In this document: in pieces, positions 1 to 10,800 of the stretch
How the letters are laid out: every line of letters begins with the position of its first letter
Numbering within the stretch: the first letter of the stretch is position 1
Assembly: GCA_002794785.1 (NCBI GenBank)
Contig: NBBA01000001.1
Span: 2,108,001-2,172,000 of the forward strand
Reading direction: 5' to 3'
Length of the DNA: 64,000 bases
Source: Coniferiporia sulphurascens
Taxonomy: Eukaryota; Basidiomycota; Agaricomycetes; Hymenochaetales; Hymenochaetaceae
Made by a program: the position numbers and the translations under genes
The notes under the pieces: generated by a model
The model's database searches: none
What the model was told of the DNA's origin: nothing
Seen by the model: only the letters and a program-made list of their open reading frames with translations

Positions 1-642
1 ATCCGAAGTGTACTGACTGTGGTTCAATGGACATTGATCATACGTTCAGGAAGGTGTTTCGTTGTTTGGTTTGCAATAAGTGCAAGAACAACAATCCGGA
101 GAGGTACAGTCTTTTGACGAAGACTGAGTGCAAAGAGGTATCACTTAATCTCTAAAGTTGTTTGCTATTTGCCGTCTCTGACTATCGTAACATAGGATTA
201 TCTGCTTACAGACGGTGAGAAACTCATATTAACGTCCTGGAAAGGTGCATACAACGGACTTAACGCGTTCTCGTTAGCGGAGCTCCGTGACTCTGATCTC
301 ATGCCCCATCTTCTCAAGGCGAACCCCCATAAATCGACATACAACAACATGATGCTCTTCCTCCGGTTCCAAGTCGAAGAGTTCGCGTGGACAAAGTGGG
401 GCTCCCCAGAGGCGCTAGACGTAGAGTTCGAGCGCCGAACTGCCGAGAAGAAGAAAAAGAAGAAGAAAAAGTTTGAGGAGGGGTTAAAGGAACTCCGGCG
501 GCGCACTCGCGAGAGTAGGTGGCAGAGACGGCAAGATGAGGAACACAAACATGTGTTTGGGGTAGTGGAGAAGGGCAACGATGGCACGGGCCGACAAGTG
601 TGTCATGAGTGTGGCTTCACCATCGAGGTAGAGGAATTTTAG
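1..642 (+). CDS. rad14: XPA/Rad14 DNA damage-recognition protein, 5' truncated by window edge
   Basis: This is the C-terminal part of the nucleotide excision repair protein XPA/Rad14, which binds kinked damaged DNA and helps assemble the repair complex. Visible exons are 3-137 and 196-642, joined across a 58-nt intron (138-195). The first visible residues form a C-x2-C-x17-C-x2-C zinc finger, as in XPA. The second exon opens with DYLLTDGE, a hallmark of the XPA DNA-binding domain, and continues with NPHKSTYNNMMLFLR and QVEEFAWTKWGS, also strongly conserved in Rad14. A lysine run follows, and the end (CHECGF, then an acidic tail) matches the Rad14 C-terminus. The start codon lies upstream of the window. 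Family assignment is confident; only the missing 5' part is unknown. Confidence 0.95.
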
Positions 643-1922
643 ATCCGCCGCGATGGAATGTGGATGTAATCTAGGTGAGCACGTAAGATCCGTGCAGCGC
701 AAACGGGTGGGTAACTGACGTTTGACTAGGATATATGGATTTATTGTATTGTATCTAGCGATCTCTATTCTACGAACACGTAATTGCTTTTCTGGTCAAG
801 CGTCTTGCAGGAAACGAGAAGGTTTTGGAACCGGTCTTTCCCTCTCCGGACTTTGGATCTAGTCTTCTAGTCAGAGTCAGGGCGCGCTATTTTATCCTAG
901 GTTATCGCCCATATGTGTTCATGGAAGAAGGAAGGATCGATCCCCACAAAACGCAGGCAGTTCGTACACCCTAGTTTGTACGACCGTCCTTTACCAGTCT
1001 CCGAAGGGCCGTCGATACCCGTAGCTCAGGACTCCCGCAGCGAAGGTCGGACCTCAACATCTTCCCCTTGATGAAGTGCCTGCTCCGGCTAGTGTGCACC
1101 AGGTCTAGGACCCCAGGGACGTGTGCCAGGTTACGTTGTCCAGAGCTTGCTGCAGGGGCACAACACGGCAAACTCCAACCCCACCCCGTCAACGAAGGCC
1201 ACTTAATTAATTTGAGGGACAGATCGGGCATCGTTGATGGTCGCTGCACTGATGCATACTGGGTGAGTTCAAGGGTGTGACGGGTCTATTTTTCGCGTGA
1301 ACCTTTCTTGGCTTCTCAGGGTAAGCGTCACTGAATCTTCAAGGTATGCGTTCTGTGGATTACTATCGGCATCCCGCTCAAGCTACGAGTCCTGCAAGCA
1401 GTGATTGAACAGGTTTTGATAAGGTTATTCTGGTCGTCTATTGATCGGCCTTCAGCATGTGCTATTCTGTGCACTACTACGACCTGTCGGCGCATCTACA
1501 GGTACTACTCATGCTTGAATTATCACACTCGATCGCATCGGAACGTTATTATAAGATGTCTAGACATAGCGAGTGGTTTTAGGAGTATCAACATCGTGAT
1601 ATATCATCGTTATCCATGTAGTAAATTATTCTCTCCCCGCTTTTGCTCGGGCTGCACAAATTGTACTACTTAACCTTCAAATTGTATACAAGTGTGTTGA
1701 TCATGACTGCGGTATTGCTCCCGAATCCCGGCAAATACCGAGCGGCATTTGAAGCTCGACTGAAATGGACACCAAACTCTAAAATCGAGGGGGGACAACA
1801 GATCGCTTTCGTCCTTTCGCCAGCGTCCTCCACGCCAAGTTTCAGGCAAGCAGCCCGCGCCGCCGACTTCCAACCTCGAAAAAAACAGGACCAGCTAGCA
1901 GGCCTCCTACCCCTTTATCAAA
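643..1922. other. intergenic, no gene recognised
   Basis: This 1.28-kb stretch lies between the rad14 stop and the eS27 start codon. It holds only short ORFs on both strands; the longest (minus, 971-1249) shows no recognisable motif or spliceable extension. It is long for this compact region, so an unrecognised multi-exon gene or a structured RNA cannot be excluded. I saw no tRNA boxes or known snRNA/RNase P motifs. Confidence 0.5.
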
Positions 1923-2360
1923 ATGGTGCGGCTTGCTCGCAATTCGGTTCTTGCTTTGGGGACGTTGGCTCACACGAGCATACTTGACAGACTCTCGCCA
2001 TCGACCTCCTTAACCCTTCTCTCGAGGCTGAGAAGAAGAGGCACAAGCTGAAGCGCCTTGTACAGTCTCCCAACTCGTACTTCATGGATGTGAAATGCCC
2101 TGGTGAGGCTGAACTCGGTTTGTATAAGAGGTTTTTGGTTCTGACATACGATGCTCCAAAGGCTGCTTTGCCATTACGACCGTTTTCTCCCATGCGCAGA
2201 CCGTTGTCCTCTGCGGCGCTTGCGCGACCGTCCTGTGCCAACCGACCGGTGGTAAGGCTAGACTGACTGAGGGTGCGTGTATGCGCTAGTCTGCAGCCGA
2301 CATGAGACTCACCTGCTGTTTACTCTCACGACAGGCTCATCGTTCCGTAGGAAGAACTGA
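1923..2360 (+). CDS. RPS27: 40S ribosomal protein eS27
   Basis: Small-subunit ribosomal protein eS27, 83 aa. Exons are 1923-1925, 1991-2102, 2162-2272 and 2335-2360. The first coding exon is exactly the ATG; the next exon begins ACT CTC GCC ATC GAC, giving [11 protein letters not shown], the expected fungal N-terminus. The protein keeps [20 protein letters not shown] and a C4 zinc ribbon (CPGC ... CGAC), and ends FRRKN. Length matches the family (82-84 aa). The ATG-only first exon is supported by the good donor directly after it and by the acceptor at 1990. The function is translation in the cytosol. Confidence 0.96.
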
Positions 2361-2797
2361 GTAGACACTTGCTCTTTCTCATCTACGCACGTATTCTACT
2401 GGCACTCATTTTGTCTGTCATTCGCATTGCAATCCTATCTCCTCAGTTCCTCGTCGATTCACTGCTCCGGGTGCCATTTTGTGTGGAATTTCGCAATCAA
2501 AACGGCGCAACTTACCACCACGAATTGTTATCCTTAATGTGCTCGCTTTGCGTCAGGGCATTCGCAACGTCGTTGTATAAGCACTCGCTTGTTGTACGGT
2601 CGGGACTATCAATCAATTCTTGTTGAGACATTACACAGTAAGACGCTGACGATGCGTTGTATCATGGATATTTAGGATAGGTGTGAACAGACTCTAAACT
2701 CTGCAAGGAGCCACACAAAAGACAAGACTTATGCGGCAGCAAGGATTAAGGATTAAAGGAATATTGAGTAACAGAAAAGCCAGCCGGAATGTGACCT
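2361..2797. other. convergent 3' intergenic region
   Basis: This region separates the stop codons of eS27 and the small chromodomain gene, which converge here. It holds no supported ORF and presumably carries both 3' UTRs. A short tandem AGGATTA/AGGATTAA lies near 2742-2757. Nothing else was seen. Confidence 0.6.
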
Positions 2798-3494
2798 TCA
2801 ATCATAGATATTGATCTGCCGCATTTGCCCGTCCTCTTCAATGATGCCTATACAGGGCTGACTGTGCCATGTCCTTTGCGTGGGCGTCCGGAACGTTGAG
2901 TGGAAATAATCTATTTCGGATTCTGGATAGGTCGGGTGTTCACTTTAGGAATTGGATGAGAGCCAAATATCCCTCACCTATCCAATCTTTTGGAAGCTTT
3001 ATGATTTTCGTGTAACTGGGATCTACCGCGCCAAGCATCGCCCACATGCTCTTCAAAAGGCGGGTGCAGGTTACGACGTTCTTCAATGGTTCCCAGCTGA
3101 GGAGGCCGTGTCAGCTTAGTCAGCTTCCCTTTGGTTTTGCTGCGCACCGTACTTACGTGTCCTCGTCGGGATAGCCAGCCCACTGAGTCTTTTGATCAGC
3201 TCCTGGCACCGGGAAACGAATCCGGCGTACTTCTCACCTGGACTAGATACTCCTACTCCCTGGCGTCAATCGACGCTAAGATACCCATGAGCACACTCAC
3301 ATATTTGCCTATGTGCCCCTTGATAAGCTTAATCGCCTTTATTACCTCTGTAGCAGGATACAGTGTTCTGACTGCGGTTCATAGTGAGAGTAAATGCACT
3401 GTTACGCACCGACTTCGTAAATACCCCCGTCTTCGATGTAGTAGTAATCATCTCGAGAGACCTTGGCTCTCAGCGTTCTTTTTTGTTTACCCAT
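2798..3494 (-). CDS. small stand-alone chromodomain protein
   Basis: A 138-aa chromodomain protein hidden in six short exons: 3410-3494, 3301-3347, 3238-3252 (15 nt), 3157-3182, 2978-3096 and 2798-2922. Joined, they read YEVEVIKAIKLIKGHIGKY, then EYLVQWAGYPDEDTWEP, a full chromodomain core with the aromatic residues expected to cage methyl-lysine (Y of YEVE, W of QWAGY, W of TWEP). The start MGKQKRT is basic. After the domain come a helical-looking segment (NVVTCTRLLKSMWAML) and a C-terminal tail with WIESEIDYF. All junctions are GT-AG and in frame. The likely role is reading H3K9 or H3K27 methylation in the nucleus; this is inference from the domain. It is a paralog of the long gene at 15640-19314, sharing all five intron positions and phases, and could be a partial duplicate of it. 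No single ORF reveals it. Confidence 0.88.
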
Positions 3495-3705
3495 GGAATG
3501 CTCAGCTTAATATTGGAATTGGGGGAAAGTGCAAGTTACGAACTGTGCAACAGAATTAGAGGGCTGCGCGACGCCGGCGTCTCTAGACGCGGTTAAGCGA
3601 TGCGCGTCCGCCACGTGCTCAACGCCCTCGTTAGAGGCATTCATCGTTGTTACCTCCGTTTGCATCCGCAACGCAACGCAATTTCGAAATTTTGATCTTG
3701 AGACG

Positions 3706-5157
3706 ATGTCGAAGTCAAAGACAAAGGCGGAGGAGGCTCTGCAATTCCTTGATGACCTCGACAATCTGTCGCCTGCGCCGCCTGCTTCCGGAGGGAGCGC
3801 AGCATCAGCCAATCCTTCAAACACAAACGACCCTGCAGACGTGCTCAAGTTCATCGACGAGATCACTCAGAAGAGCTCTGAGCCGACGCGCACTACGCCT
3901 GCTCCGCTGGAACGACCCGCATCGAGGGCCAGCATCATTACGCCTTCGGGCACGATCAGGAAAGCGACGGAGCGTGTTCGCGTCGGGACTCCTACACCGA
4001 ACTCAGCAGGCTCCGCAGCGTCCACAGCGGCACGGGGAACAGACGACTCGCAGTCGAGGTCATCCCCTGCACGCGCAGAAACGCCGGGGAGAGATGCGGG
4101 GGCGGGCGCCGGAGGCAGGGGTGGGTGGGGCTGGGGAAGCGTATGGACGAGTGCGAGCGCTGCGCTGCAACAAGCGCGGTCTGCTGTAGACGAGGGTGTC
4201 AAGCATCTCCCCAACCCCGAACAGGCCTTAAAGTGGAGGGAAGATGTGATTGGATTTGTTCCAGTAAATAAAGAGCAACTAGAGAAGTTTGGTACGCCGT
4301 TCTGTTCAGCATACTTTGTTTATGAATTCGATGTTGAGCGAAATCTTGAAGGAAACGACTTAAGGACCGTTGGTTACTCTACCCTGACAGACATTCTCAA
4401 CGCTGTCGCTCCTCCTATCTCCGAGCATGAAGTTATTCAAGTATGGTCAAGCCATGATATGGAGGGATACGAAGGCGTTGAGTCTTTGGTTTATAAAGCT
4501 CTAGCAAAGGTAGATATCTATTTGATGCAGTTTTAATTGAAAGCACTCTTAAGCTTTGGATAGATAATGGAGCAGATTGAGGGTGGCGACCTTGTAGTAA
4601 ACAAAGGCTACGAGTCTAAACCTCGCGAGAAAGGGGCCCAGCGAAACCTAAATGCCGTTGAGGGGCTCGAAACCGCCTTCAGATTAGCGGAGGTAAGCTA
4701 CCCTTTTCAATGAGATTGAATATATATTGATTCCTTTAAGGCCAATATTGAAGAACTCATCAAGACAAATCCAAAGGCAGAACAGACCTCTGCAGCATCG
4801 TCCCAGGTTCCAACTACTTATTCTTCTGTTTATCTCCGTATACAACCCTTCTTCACGACTTTGCCTTTGCCCGGGAGTGTATCATCACCCAAGGCTCCTG
4901 AAAAGATCACGCACCTCCAATTTATCCTTTACCTTGCCGATCCGGACCACCAGTTAACTCACTCGACTGTGACGCAAGCTGTGCCCATGGCGTGGATGGA
5001 CCACTTAGACACGCAGGACTGGGTTGAGGATGTTGTTGTAGAGGTGCTCAGGACAGGTGTGGAGACTATCGGCCAGGAGTACGTCGTTGAAAGAATGGGA
5101 TGGATCAAGGAAGACAATGAAGCTTTAAGGGCTCAGGGGGAGGAGGAGCCAAAGTGA
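3706..5157 (+). CDS. MTC1: MTC1 family protein (maintenance of telomere capping 1)
   Basis: A protein of the fungal MTC1 family. Exons are 3706-4291, 4352-4509, 4564-4692 and 4741-5157, giving about 429 aa. The start MSKSKTKAEEALQFLDDL carries the family N-terminus; I prefer this ATG to the upstream in-frame extension (from 3529), which looks like 5' UTR. A Ser/Pro/Ala-rich disordered region (about residues 25-140) is followed by the conserved WTSAS region, then LTDILNAVAPPISEHE and SSHDMEGYEGVESLVY, typical of MTC1. The intron at 4292-4351 is 60 nt and in frame, so one ORF runs through it, but the family pattern favours splicing. In yeast MTC1 is genetically linked to telomere capping and to vesicle traffic; its biochemical role is unclear. 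Confidence 0.88.
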
Positions 5158-5316
5158 TTTAGCGACTGTACTTGTCTCATGGATTGCCTGTTCTATGTAC
5201 TGTTTGTTGCTCATGATGTATTATTATTCGAAGGACAAATACTACGTTACTTGTGCATGTTGCCCTTGCGGCCAAATTGAGTTACTACTAAACTACTACA
5301 GGAAGGAAATGGTATG

Positions 5317-6136
5317 CTATCTAATGGCAGACAGTTCTGTCTCTCTCCTTGCGAGGTCATTAATTTCTGCCTCTAGGGCTACATTGGCCAACTCTATCTG
5401 CAGGACATTCGAGATAAGTTCTGTCCAGCGCGTTTCAAGCGTCGTCAACTGGGCGCCGAGCTTCGTCTGTAGAATAGTGAGAGCTGGCCGTGGATACAAC
5501 TGGCAGCACATACCTGATACTGCTTCCGTTGACGATTCACATCTGTCGTCCTTTCCCTCAATTCTTCCAGTGCTGCCTCTAAGCCCTTCGCAGTGTGTTC
5601 CATAAGGTAGTTCTGCACTTTCCACGCATTTGAACCATACGTCTGCAGCAGTGCAATGTTACTTTGTCTTTAAAGACCATCAGGCCGGATATTTGCACAC
5701 GACCCGTAGAAAAGCATACCGTATTCGCTGGTGCTCAAGCTGGGCTTTTGCGTTTTTTAAGGCTACTTGCCAGTCTTCGTCGGTAGGCGAAGAAGAGGTT
5801 GGTGCGGGTAATTGGTACCGCAAGTTGTCTAACGGCGTTAATGGCTGATGCGACTCTACCCTTTGTAATTCAGCTTGAAGAAGGGGGTTGTTCTGTATGG
5901 TGCGAGACTCCAATTAGAGACAATCCACGAATGTGGAACACGGAGAGACGGACGGTAAACAGTTCTATCGGCGGAGGGACCTTCGGGTGAAGAGTCTGCG
6001 GGTTCTGTTTGTTCTCGCGAGCTAACTCTGCTTCAACTTTTTGCTTTAGCGCCGGATATACGTCCAAATCATTGTCATAATAAGGTAAAGAATCGAATAT
6101 CTCGGCCTGTTGCTCGTTGGCTGTTTCGACGGACAT
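5317..6136 (-). CDS. pre-mRNA splicing factor SPF27/BCAS2 (Cwf7)
   Basis: A subunit of the Prp19/NTC spliceosome complex, 217 aa. Exons are 5954-6136, 5720-5892, 5514-5661 and 5317-5466. The N-terminus has the family motif FDSLPYYDNDLD and a following helix (KQKVEAELAREN). The middle has NNPLLQAEL, and the C-terminal half has LLQTYGSNAWKVQNYLMEH and NRQRKQYQ, then a long coiled coil, all typical of BCAS2/SPF27. The true start is MSVETANEQQ at 6136, not the longer ORF start at 6259. The gene diverges from the complex I subunit gene, with about 140 bp between start codons. Confidence 0.93.
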
Positions 6137-6277
6137 GGCGGGTTCAATATAAGCTGTAATGCCGAAGTAAGAGAGACGAAAGGAAGTCGGCTCCCACGAA
6201 TACAACTCACTTGGACATCCGCGACACCGTGACCTCGCAAGCGTATTCTGATCCTTCAAGGTTGCTCGTCGTTGACC

Positions 6278-7412
6278 ATGGCCTCCAGAGGCGTCTCTAA
6301 GGCAGCGTCACTATTGCGCGCATCGCGTCCGGCTTCAAATGTGGTCGGTTCTGTTTCCAGGCGGATGATTAGCAGTTCTTCCCGTTCGCAAGGTTGGTAT
6401 TATTTTATATCTTGTTGTGAGTTGCTGGTGCTAATGCTTGCTTTTGTAGCCTCTACATCCCCATTCACCGAGTCCACCTCGCCAAATCCCACAGTTACAC
6501 GTCATGCACAGACGACCCAATCGTTACACCACTACGGCTCCTACCTCATGCAATCGCTGCCCAAGTTCGTGCAGCAGTTCTCGGTGCTCAAGAATGAGCT
6601 CACGCTGCACATTTGCCCGTCTGGTGTCGTCCCCGTGCTCACTTTCCTGCGTGACCATGCAAATTGCCAGTTCAAAAGCGTCGTGGACATAACTGCAGTT
6701 GATTTTCCTGAGAAGGACAAGCGTTTTGAGGTCGTGTATAACTTGCTGAGCTTCAAATACGCGGGCAGGATCCGCGTGAAGACGTATGCTGGCGAAGCGG
6801 ACGCTGTGCCAAGCGCTTGCTCTGTATACCGCGGTGCGGATTGGTCGGTACTCGTGTAGTCTCTGCGCTTGCAGGAGAGTTAATAGCCACACAGGTATGA
6901 GCGTGAGACATGGGATATGTATGGAGTTTTCTTCTCTGAACACCCTGACTTGTGAGTCTTCGAACTCTACACGTCCCGAGATTTCTCCATTAACATATTG
7001 GCTTTCCTAGACGCCGCATCCTAACTGACTACGGTTCGTAAAATTGGTACAAGTCTGTCCTTTTAATTCATTGTATTCCCAGGATTCGACGGACACCCTT
7101 TGCGGAAGGACTTCCCGCTGACGGTATGATTGTGTCCGGATTTATGACGCCCCATATGGTGTGCTTACGTCTGTCCAGGGATACACAGAAGTGCGCTACG
7201 ACGAAGAACGCAAGCGGGTAGTGTACGAACCTCTGCAACTTACACAAGCTTTCCGGTGAGTACTCAATGCAAGTTGTAAGCGTCTTGATTTATGTCTCTC
7301 CAGCAACTTTGAGTCTTCTTCGCCTTGGGAGATGATTGGGGAGGGAACACCAGCGAACCGTCCCGACGAGTTCAAGCCTTTACCTCCTCCGGCACCGGAG
7401 GAGAAGAAATAA
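6278..7412 (+). CDS. NDUFS3: NADH dehydrogenase (complex I) 30 kDa subunit, mitochondrial
   Basis: Complex I subunit NDUFS3/NUO-30 of the peripheral arm (quinone reductase module), 271 aa. Exons are 6278-6392, 6450-6843, 6895-6951, 7011-7033, 7083-7123, 7179-7255 and 7304-7412. An Arg/Ser-rich mitochondrial presequence (about 1-40) precedes the domain. Diagnostic motifs are YLMQSLPKFV, FKSVVDITAVD, RFEVVYNLLS, WYERETWDMYGVFF, RRILTDYGF, GHPLRKDFPLTGY and EVRYDEERKRVVYEP. All exon lengths sum in frame. The protein acts in the mitochondrial inner membrane respiratory chain. Confidence 0.97.
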
Positions 7413-7899
7413 AGACCTTACTCTGGAGGTCTTTTCTGGTTACACTGGGCGAGATCACGCTATCGGGATAGACAGTATGACCATGCGGGTTGTGCATAGA
7501 TAATGGGTGCATATGCATTGTTTCTGTCGGTATAGCCTTGATACCGTTAGAATATGACGAGGGGTGTCGATCCTGCTTCGTTAGATTACGTAACCAAATT
7601 CTGCGTCTGGAAAGAGTGTCTTCAATGAGCGTTTGTCTGAGAACGAGTCTGCGCTTTGGTTCGGGGCAAACAGTCCCGACAAAACTCTTTCAGTTGCGCT
7701 CGCGGTCGACTGCTTATCTGCACTTCGCCGCTTTTCTACCACTACAGAAGGTCTGTACTTCCCAGACATTTTCTGCGGAAGAAAAAGTAGTGACCACTTT
7801 GGCCCAAAAACGCGGTTTCCGCGTACTCCCCTTGCGTTGTCACGCAAATTTCTACACCAGCCGCACATCACATCTCGGGCGGCGTCATAAGACGCGTGT
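7413..7899. other. intergenic between complex I subunit gene and PRRC2-like gene
   Basis: This stretch holds the 3' region of the complex I subunit gene and the upstream region of the gene at 7900. An ORF crosses it (7490-8062), but it overlaps the next gene out of frame and has no recognisable content. Nothing else was seen. Confidence 0.5.
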
Positions 7900-10800
7900 A
7901 TGGAGAACAACGAAACTAAGCCAGTCGTCTCTTCCGTCGCTCTCGAAGGCCTCGACGAAGCCACGCACGACGCGCAGCCATCACTGGCAGGAGCTTCCGC
8001 GGACTCTAAAGACCTCCCCGCGCAGGTGCATGGGGCCACTAACTTCGACGAGCCGGGTGTGACGAAAGGCGAGCAATCCCAGGTGAAGCAAACTGTTGAA
8101 GTTTCTTCAGGGGGCCGAGAGGCATCTACGGACGCTAAGGCTGTCGGGTCGATATCGGCCTCAGCGACCTCGTCACAGAGCAATATACCTTCCGTGAAGC
8201 GGTTCAGTGCAGTCAATATCAATAAGAAGTTTTTGCAGAAGAACCAGTCACTGTCGTTGGTTGCGGGCTCGAGCAATTCGTCTGCTGCGTCGAGTAACAA
8301 GCAGACAGGTGCTATAGGTATGTGTCTGGAACCTATAGCCTGACGGATATCCATCAACTTTATTCTGGACTATCCACAGCGAGACCTGCGCCTCAAACCG
8401 CACAGTCCCATTCTCGTCTTGTTACAGCAAAGCTCACTGCCACGCCCGTATTGTCTTCGCCGGGACCAGGATGGTCGCGGCCGAATTCTGTTCCTCCTCC
8501 CGCACCTTCCCCGACAAATACGTCGGGCCTGCCCAGGAACGGTACAATTGCACCTCCTGGGGGCCATGCTCCTCCTCAACTCGCTCCTCCACCGGGGGGT
8601 AAGATCATTCACCCTCAGGCACGTAGTGTCTTGAAGATGGATGGTATGACGGGTTCAGGAAGGCCTGCGTGGAGAAACGTGCAACCCGGGACAACTGATG
8701 CAGATCTGCAGGCTTTAAATGACTTCCCCACTGCTGCCGAAGCTGCCAAAGGTAAGAGACTCCCTAAATTCAATTTATTCCGTCCGGCCACAGTAGTTAA
8801 ATGTGAGGATATGGCGACAGGTCATCTCATTAAAGTTGCAGATCTTAAGATAGCCTCAGATGCTAACGATGCACAAAAACACGCGATGAGTGAAACAGCA
8901 GATGCGTTTCGTGGCGTTCATTTAGATCCGAATGCTCATCACTGGGACGAGGTATGTTCCACGATTTTATCCTGTCATTTGGTCCTAAATCTTCTGATAG
9001 ATGGAAGAGGACGACAATGACGATTTTTTAGGGGGCGTCATTGAGTTTGGCGACGGAAGACAATACACCATTCAAGTTGACGATGGTAACAAAGTAGATC
9101 CTTCAACAAGGGAAAAAGGACACGGCCCCAGTCCAGGAAATCCTGTTACGAAAGAAGAGCGCTTTGTTGACGACTTCGATCGCAGCTGGCCGAAAGCGCG
9201 TCCCGGTCAGGGCGGCGCTAGCGGTGCTACAATGCACGATGAGCATATTGCCCAGAATGATTCTGGGCGGCATAGCCGTGCTTCTGAAGCATCTTCTATT
9301 GTTTCTACTCAGTCTCCGGCCTCGTTACGTGATGGATCGCAATCACGGGTATTATTTAACGAGCGTCTAAACCGGATGGAGCCTTACTCGACCAGCAGAC
9401 CTGGACCTGGGGGTACACACGCTCAGGCTCATGTAATCCCAACTCGGAGGAGTGGTCCAGAGGCTACGGGCCATGTACCAAACAGTCGATTGGAACGTGA
9501 CGTTCCTCCTCATAGTAGTCGTTCGCAGTTTCAGGTTTTGCACAAATCTACTCGTGATTTTCCTCATGGACAAGACGAATCGTCACGGCCGCCTAATCCC
9601 TTTGGTGAAAGCCGGAGGGAGCATGATGCCGCGGACACTGGGAGCGCATTCGTGCGTTCCTCTGGTGACGGGGCGCATCAGCGCGAGGGGAGGCGCGAGT
9701 GGGGGCCTGCAAATACATCGCACGCTGGAACGCTACCGAATGGCAGGCCGCCCAGCAGTAGAGAACAGTCCGTCTCACGGGGAACAGCGAATGGGGCGTC
9801 GTCCGTAGCAAGCAGCGATGACCATAGCAGTAAACCCTTCTCTTCAACGCGTTCCTCTCAACACTGGGGTCACACTCCATCTGGTCACCTAAAGGACCTA
9901 GAAAGGCAGGTGCCCCCACATCTTGTGAGCTCCCGAGCAGCCCCCATGGATCCCCCTGCACCTGAGGCAGACACTCATCAGATCGAGCAACATACGCCCC
10001 TTGGTGCACTATCCGAACCTAAAGAGGGAAGTTCTCAAGAATCCCCGTCTCTAGCAAAGGATGAAGATTCCCGGCCAGGAGTTATTGTTGCCAAAGAGCT
10101 GCCATCTGTTTCACCGGACGATGCTGAGGCACTTCGAAAGGCTTTTCTTGCTGATAGTGCAGAACGAGCAAAGAGACGACGGCAGCAAGAAGAGGAGGAG
10201 CGTTCAAAGGCCCAAGAACGCGCACGGAAGAAAGCTGCAGAGCTGGAGGAAAAAATTGCCGCCACAAAAGCTGTAGAAGATAGCAAGAAAATGCTTGATC
10301 TTAAGCTTGAGCCACATTCCACTGGTACTCCCGCCCGTGCTCTTGAACCAAAGACGGTGAGTAACAGACCAACGGAGGTATGGTGTAATCTTTTTTTTGT
10401 CATTTTTATTTACTCAATCCTACACACAAATCGCAGGCTGAGGTTCTAAACGTTATTGAAGAGGCAATTAAGTCCGCTGCGCAGCCGGAACATGTTCGTG
10501 GTTCAGATAAGACAACCGAGCACGGTGGATCAGCCACAGCAAGTGCGAAGCCGCATTCCGGTAAAACTCCAGCTTCTGCAGGCGATGATCGATTGTCCGC
10601 TACTTCTGACGCACACGCTTTTGCTCGGCGACCCCCCTATGCACCGGTGTCTGATCAGGCAGATTCTTGGAGGATTAGGGCTAAGCAACCGGTACCTTCC
10701 GCCTGGAACTCAAAGAATGACACTCCGCGTGACTCGGAAGTGGCCATGTTGCCCGCAGTCCAGGCGTTCGATCTTCAGGTCGATGAAAGCATGGAGGTAA

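Noticed and set aside
3529..3705. N-terminal extension of MTC1 upstream of 3706
   Set aside because: The family start MSKSK...EEALQFL begins at 3706; the upstream codons do not resemble the family and are probably 5' UTR.
7581..8357. 258-codon minus-strand ORF opposite the PRRC2-like gene
   Set aside because: It lies antisense to a gene with conserved motifs and clear introns, has no family pattern, and is best explained as a codon-shadow ORF.
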